A DNA stretch of 9,550 nucleotides from positions 1 to 9,550 of the forward strand of contig JAJPYP010000229.1 in assembly GCA_021204885.1 (NCBI GenBank), written 5' to 3'. The translations under genes and the position numbers were made by a program. The stretch is from Prevotellaceae bacterium. GTDB taxonomy: Bacteria; Bacteroidota; Bacteroidia; Bacteroidales; Bacteroidaceae. A model generated the notes under the pieces. The model saw nothing but the letters and a program-made list of their open reading frames with translations. It was not told the DNA's origin and ran no database searches. The stretch's first letter is position 1; each line of letters begins with the position of its first letter. Below, piece after piece: positions 6,417 through 9,550 of this stretch.

Positions 6417-7601
6417 TTATGGGCGGCCGCTTTCAGCCTTGCGGCACGCCACAAGGCACGCCACCAATTTGTGTATCTCCTCCTCTTTGACGGCGGCCGT
6501 AAGCGAGATGCGCAGGCGCGAGGTGCCTTCGGGCACGGTGGGCGGCCGCACGGGCAGCACGTAGAAGCCGCCTTGTTGCAATGCCTGTGCCTTTTGGATG
6601 GCCCGGTCGCTTGGCCCTACTATCAACGGCACGATGTGGCTGCTGCCCGTGACGTTGAACTTGCGCACGCTAAGGGCATGGCGCAGGATGTCGCCGTTGC
6701 GCGTCAACTGGTCACGCCGGGCTTGCATGTGTGCCATGCGCCGCACTACAAACAGCGTCCAAGCGATGTTGAGCGGCGGCAGAGCCGTGCTGTAGATCAA
6801 GGTGCGCATGCGGTTGACAAGGTAGTCGCGCAGCTCGCTTTTACAGACTACGAATGCCCCTGCCGATGCCGCCGCCTTGCCGAAGGTGCCTACCAGCAAG
6901 TCGATGTCGCGTAGGCAGCCCGCCGCTTCGGCACAGCCCAGCCCGTACCTGCCCCGCACGCCGAAGGCATGCGCCTCGTCTAAATAGAGCCATACATTAT
7001 TATACAGGCGTTTCAGTGCTACCAAAGCTTTCAAATCGGCCTCGTCGCCGTCCATGCTGAAAATGCTTTCGGTCACGATGATGATGCGGCGGTAGGCCGT
7101 GTGGTATTGCTCGAGCAGCCGCCTTACTTGCTCCAAGTCGTTGTGGCGGTAGCGTATGCAGCGGGCGGTGGAGAGGCGGATGCCGTCGATAAGGCTGGCG
7201 TGTACTAACTTGTCGGCCAAGAGCAGCGTCTCCTTGTCGCATACGGCGGGCAGTATGCCGGTGTTGGCGTGGTAACCGCTGCCCAAGACCAATGCCGCCC
7301 GGGTGCCGAAGCGGTGGGCCAATTCCGTCTCCAACGCCTCGTAGACGGCGTGGTTGCCCGTGAGCAGCCGCGAGGAGGAAGCGGTGGGCAGGAACGTTTC
7401 GGGTGTCAGTGTCTGTAAGAACTCCTCGCGCAAGGCAAGGTCGGTAGATAGCCCCAAGTAGTCGTTGGAGGAGAGGTTCAGCATGCGTCGCCCTTCCGAG
7501 AGGATATAACGCCCTTGGTGCGTGATGCGGGGCAAGCGACGTAGGTTGTCCTCGGCCTTCAACGCTTGCAAGGCTTGCCGTATGTCGTTTTCCTTTTTCA
7601 T
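6417..7601 (-). CDS. bioF: 8-amino-7-oxononanoate synthase (KAPA synthase)
   Basis: A 394-residue PLP-dependent enzyme of the alpha-oxoamine synthase family that condenses pimeloyl-ACP (or -CoA) with L-alanine to give KAPA, CO2 and free carrier. Motifs in order: SSNDYLGL (44-51) at the substrate entrance; [11 protein letters not shown] (74-84); GSGYHANTG (107-115); [10 protein letters not shown] (177-186); LDEAHAFG (207-214) with Asp208 holding the pyridine nitrogen and His211 stacking on the cofactor; and [14 protein letters not shown] (237-250) with Lys242 as the Schiff-base lysine. Length is normal (E. coli BioF is about 384). 2-amino-3-ketobutyrate ligase is the closest alternative, but position inside the bio operon settles the call. 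Its ATG shares an ATGA with the stop of the upstream bioA part (7598-7601), a 4-base overlap typical of coupled translation. All catalytic residues seen are intact. Confidence 0.95.
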   Translation of the reverse strand: MKKENDIRQALQALKAEDNLRRLPRITHQGRYILSEGRRMLNLSSNDYLGLSTDLALREEFLQTLTPETFLPTASSSRLLTGNHAVYEALETELAHRFGTRAALVLGSGYHANTGILPAVCDKETLLLADKLVHASLIDGIRLSTARCIRYRHNDLEQVRRLLEQYHTAYRRIIIVTESIFSMDGDEADLKALVALKRLYNNVWLYLDEAHAFGVRGRYGLGCAEAAGCLRDIDLLVGTFGKAAASAGAFVVCKSELRDYLVNRMRTLIYSTALPPLNIAWTLFVVRRMAHMQARRDQLTRNGDILRHALSVRKFNVTGSSHIVPLIVGPSDRAIQKAQALQQGGFYVLPVRPPTVPEGTSRLRISLTAAVKEEEIHKLVACLVACRKAESGRP

Positions 7602-9550
7602 GGCATCTCCTTTACTACGTTCAACAATCCGGTGGTAAGGCGGCTTAGCTCCTCGGGGCTGATGATGTAGGGCGGCATCAAGTAGACCAACCGTCCGAAG
7701 GGGCGCATCCAGATGCCTTCTTCAATAAAACGCCGCTGCATCCATGCCATGTCTACCGGCTGCTTGGTCTCCACCACGCCGATGGCGCCCAATACCCGCA
7801 CGTCGGCCACCGAAGGCAACGCGCGTGCCGGTTCCAGTTCGTGTTTCAGTTGGGCTTCGATGCGCGATACCTTGCCTTGCCAGTCGTACTCCTTCGAGGT
7901 GAGCAGCTTGATGGAGGCGCACGCCACGGCGGCTGCCAAGGGGTTGCCCATGAAGGTGGGCCCGTGCATGAAGCAGCCCGGGGCATGACAGGAGATGGTA
8001 TCGGCCACTTCATTCGTGGCAAGCACGGCCGAGAGCGTCATGTATCCGCCCGTCAAGGCCTTGCCTATGCACATAATGTCCGGCTCCACGCCCGCATGCT
8101 CCCAAGCGAAGAGCTTTCCCGTGCGGCCGAAGCCGGTGGCTATCTCGTCGAAGATGAGCAGCAAGCCATGCTCGCGGCAAAGGCGTGCGGCACCTTTCAG
8201 GTATTCGGGATGGTAGAACCACATACCGCCCGCGCCTTGCACCACGGGCTCCAAGATCATGGCGGCCAATTCTTCTCCATGTTCTTCCAAGAGCTGCTGC
8301 AACGGCGCGAGCTCTTCGGGATGCCACGTGCCGCCAAAGCGCGAGCGGGGTTGCGGCAGGAAGTAACGTACGGGCAGCGACGGGCCGAAGAGACCATGCA
8401 TGCCGGTCACGGGGTCGCATACGGACATGGCGTTCCAAGTGTCGCCATGGTATCCGCTGCGTATGGTGACGAAGTTGTCGTGTATCGGCTTATGCCCGCG
8501 AGCCATGGCTTTGGCATATTGATATTGTATTGCCATCTTCATGGCCACCTCTACGGCCACCGAGCCCGAGTCGGCATAGAATATCTTCTGCATGGACGGT
8601 GGCACAAGCGGCAGCAGCAAGCGGCCCAATTCAATGGCGGGCCGGTGCGTGAAGCCGCCGAACATGACGTGCGACATCCGCTTCGTTTGCTCTTCTACCG
8701 CACGGTTCAGCATCGGGTGGTTGTAGCCATGCACGGCACACCACCAAGAGGACATGCCCTCAATGAGCGTCAACTCTTTATCTTGGTCTCGCGGGTCCTC
8801 GATGGTGACGGTGGCTCCCTCGGCACATTTCACTTTATAAACGGGTAGTGGATTGGTGGTCGACGTATAAGGGTGCCACAAGTGCTCGCGGTCGAACTGC
8901 AAGTCGGCGCTCTCCAATTGGTAGCCGGTTTGCTGTATCAGCCGTCTGTCCTCCTCCACCTTGGAACCGAGCGTGGTGAGCAGGTCGCCCACGATGGCCG
9001 AATTGATGCCGATGTAGAGTGCCTTCTCCACCGCCTCCTTGCTCAGCTGCGAGCGGCCTCCGGCAAAACGCAAGTAAGCGGTGGGGTTGATGAAGCGGAA
9101 AAGGGCGATGGTGGTCAACACTTCCGTTTCCGTAAGGGGCGGCTGGCTTTCCAACGGCGTGCCCTGGATGGGGCTGAGCAGGTTGATGGGAATGGATTGC
9201 ACGCCTAATGCTTTTAGCGTGAACGCGAACTCGATGCGTTGCGCCATCGTCTCGCCCATGCCGATGATGCCGCCGCTGCACACCTCCATACCCACACGGC
9301 GGGCGGCTTGCAACGTGCGCAGCTTGTCGGCTTGCGTGTGGGTGTCGCACAGTCGCGCGAAATAGGAGGAAGCTGTCTCCAAGTTGCAATGGTAACGGGT
9401 GATGCCCGCCTCGAAGAGGGCTTGCAAGTCGGCTTCATCGAGCAGTCCCAACGAGGCGCATAGCCGTATGGAGGCGTGGCGGCGCAGGTGGCGCACCGTT
9501 TGGCAGATTTCTTTAAGTTCTTTGGGAGAGGGTTTCCGTCCGCTGGTGAC
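7598..9550 (-). CDS. bioBA: BioB-BioA fusion: biotin synthase joined to DAPA aminotransferase (5' end off right edge)
   Basis: 650 codons are visible and the frame is open at the right edge. Visible residues 1 to about 214 are the C-terminal two thirds of biotin synthase, the radical-SAM enzyme that inserts sulfur into dethiobiotin. [14 protein letters not shown] carries Cys31 and [13 protein letters not shown] carries Cys91, matching E. coli Cys128 and Cys188 at the [2Fe-2S] cluster; YLRFAGGR holds Arg161, matching Arg260. The CxxxCxxC SAM-cluster motif lies off the edge. After [10 protein letters not shown] (about 209-218) BioA starts almost at once with HLWHPYTS (223-230). BioA aminates KAPA to DAPA using SAM and PLP. 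It shows [38 protein letters not shown] (Tyr367), [12 protein letters not shown] (Asp468), CIGKALTGG (PLP Lys497) and HGPTFMGNP, and is full length. It is the most upstream visible operon gene and overlaps bioF by 4 bases. GTG at 9496 is internal to BioB, not a start. Such fusions are, I believe, known in Bacteroides relatives. Confidence 0.95.
   Translation of the reverse strand, partial: VTSGRKPSPKELKEICQTVRHLRRHASIRLCASLGLLDEADLQALFEAGITRYHCNLETASSYFARLCDTHTQADKLRTLQAARRVGMEVCSGGIIGMGETMAQRIEFAFTLKALGVQSIPINLLSPIQGTPLESQPPLTETEVLTTIALFRFINPTAYLRFAGGRSQLSKEAVEKALYIGINSAIVGDLLTTLGSKVEEDRRLIQQTGYQLESADLQFDREHLWHPYTSTTNPLPVYKVKCAEGATVTIEDPRDQDKELTLIEGMSSWWCAVHGYNHPMLNRAVEEQTKRMSHVMFGGFTHRPAIELGRLLLPLVPPSMQKIFYADSGSVAVEVAMKMAIQYQYAKAMARGHKPIHDNFVTIRSGYHGDTWNAMSVCDPVTGMHGLFGPSLPVRYFLPQPRSRFGGTWHPEELAPLQQLLEEHGEELAAMILEPVVQGAGGMWFYHPEYLKGAARLCREHGLLLIFDEIATGFGRTGKLFAWEHAGVEPDIMCIGKALTGGYMTLSAVLATNEVADTISCHAPGCFMHGPTFMGNPLAAAVACASIKLLTSKEYDWQGKVSRIEAQLKHELEPARALPSVADVRVLGAIGVVETKQPVDMAWMQRRFIEEGIWMRPFGRLVYLMPPYIISPEELSRLTTGLLNVVKEMP

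Noticed and set aside
7841..8848. 335-codon open frame on the plus strand opposite bioA
   Set aside because: It is antisense to well-conserved BioA sequence and shows the same compositional signature as other shadow frames, with no motif.
9494..9496. GTG as the start of the bioBA gene
   Set aside because: The frame continues to the window edge with sequence (VTSGRKPS and onward) that matches the interior of BioB, so this GTG is an internal valine codon.
1..9550. Mobile elements, CRISPR, tRNA/rRNA, riboswitch or defence system
   Set aside because: No transposase or integrase motif, no regularly spaced repeats, no tRNA-like fold or conserved riboswitch core was seen. The gene content is metabolic and the spacers are short.

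Overview
The window looks like a chromosomal stretch from a GC-rich member of the Bacteroidales (Bacteroides/Parabacteroides-like order). Four things point there: S46-family dipeptidyl peptidases, a DUF4369-type lipoprotein, a biotin operon with a BioB-BioA fusion plus BioG, and spacers with TAnnTTTG promoter -7 boxes rather than E. coli-type -10 boxes. Coding DNA is GC-rich (roughly 55-60% by eye) and the spacers are clearly AT-richer. The high GC produces many long shadow frames opposite or beside the real genes. I cannot name a genus.

Layout from left to right. On the minus strand, 1-197 is the start of an S46 peptidase that runs off the left edge. At 222-2381 lies a complete S46 peptidase (DPP7-like), 24 bases upstream of it in transcription order, so the two form a tandem pair probably read from one promoter. 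A 158-base divergent spacer (2382-2539) holds -7 boxes in both directions and a 9-bp hairpin in the peptidase leader. On the plus strand, 2540-3325 is a lipoprotein. It ends exactly where the convergent plsC-type acyltransferase gene (3326-4054, minus) ends, with no base between the two stop codons. After a 142-base spacer, the rest of the window is a minus-strand biotin operon in the order bioB-bioA fusion (7598 to beyond the right edge), bioF, bioG, bioC, bioD (ending at 4197).

How the genes work together. BioC methylates malonyl-ACP so that the fatty-acid machinery can build a pimeloyl chain. BioG removes the methyl ester to give pimeloyl-ACP, BioF condenses this with alanine to KAPA, the BioA part aminates KAPA to DAPA, BioD closes the ureido ring to dethiobiotin, and the BioB part inserts sulfur to give biotin. 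All the dedicated late-pathway enzymes are present. Tight overlaps (4 nt bioA/bioF, 16 nt bioG/bioC) fit one polycistronic unit whose promoter lies off the right edge. The two S46 enzymes should release dipeptides from peptides in the periplasm.

No tRNA, rRNA, CRISPR array, insertion sequence, phage gene or defence system was seen. Most of the window is ordinary housekeeping and nutrient-acquisition content. The most notable architecture is the BioB-BioA fusion, which joins two non-consecutive pathway steps with almost no linker; I believe such fusions are already known in Bacteroides relatives, so it is not claimed as new.
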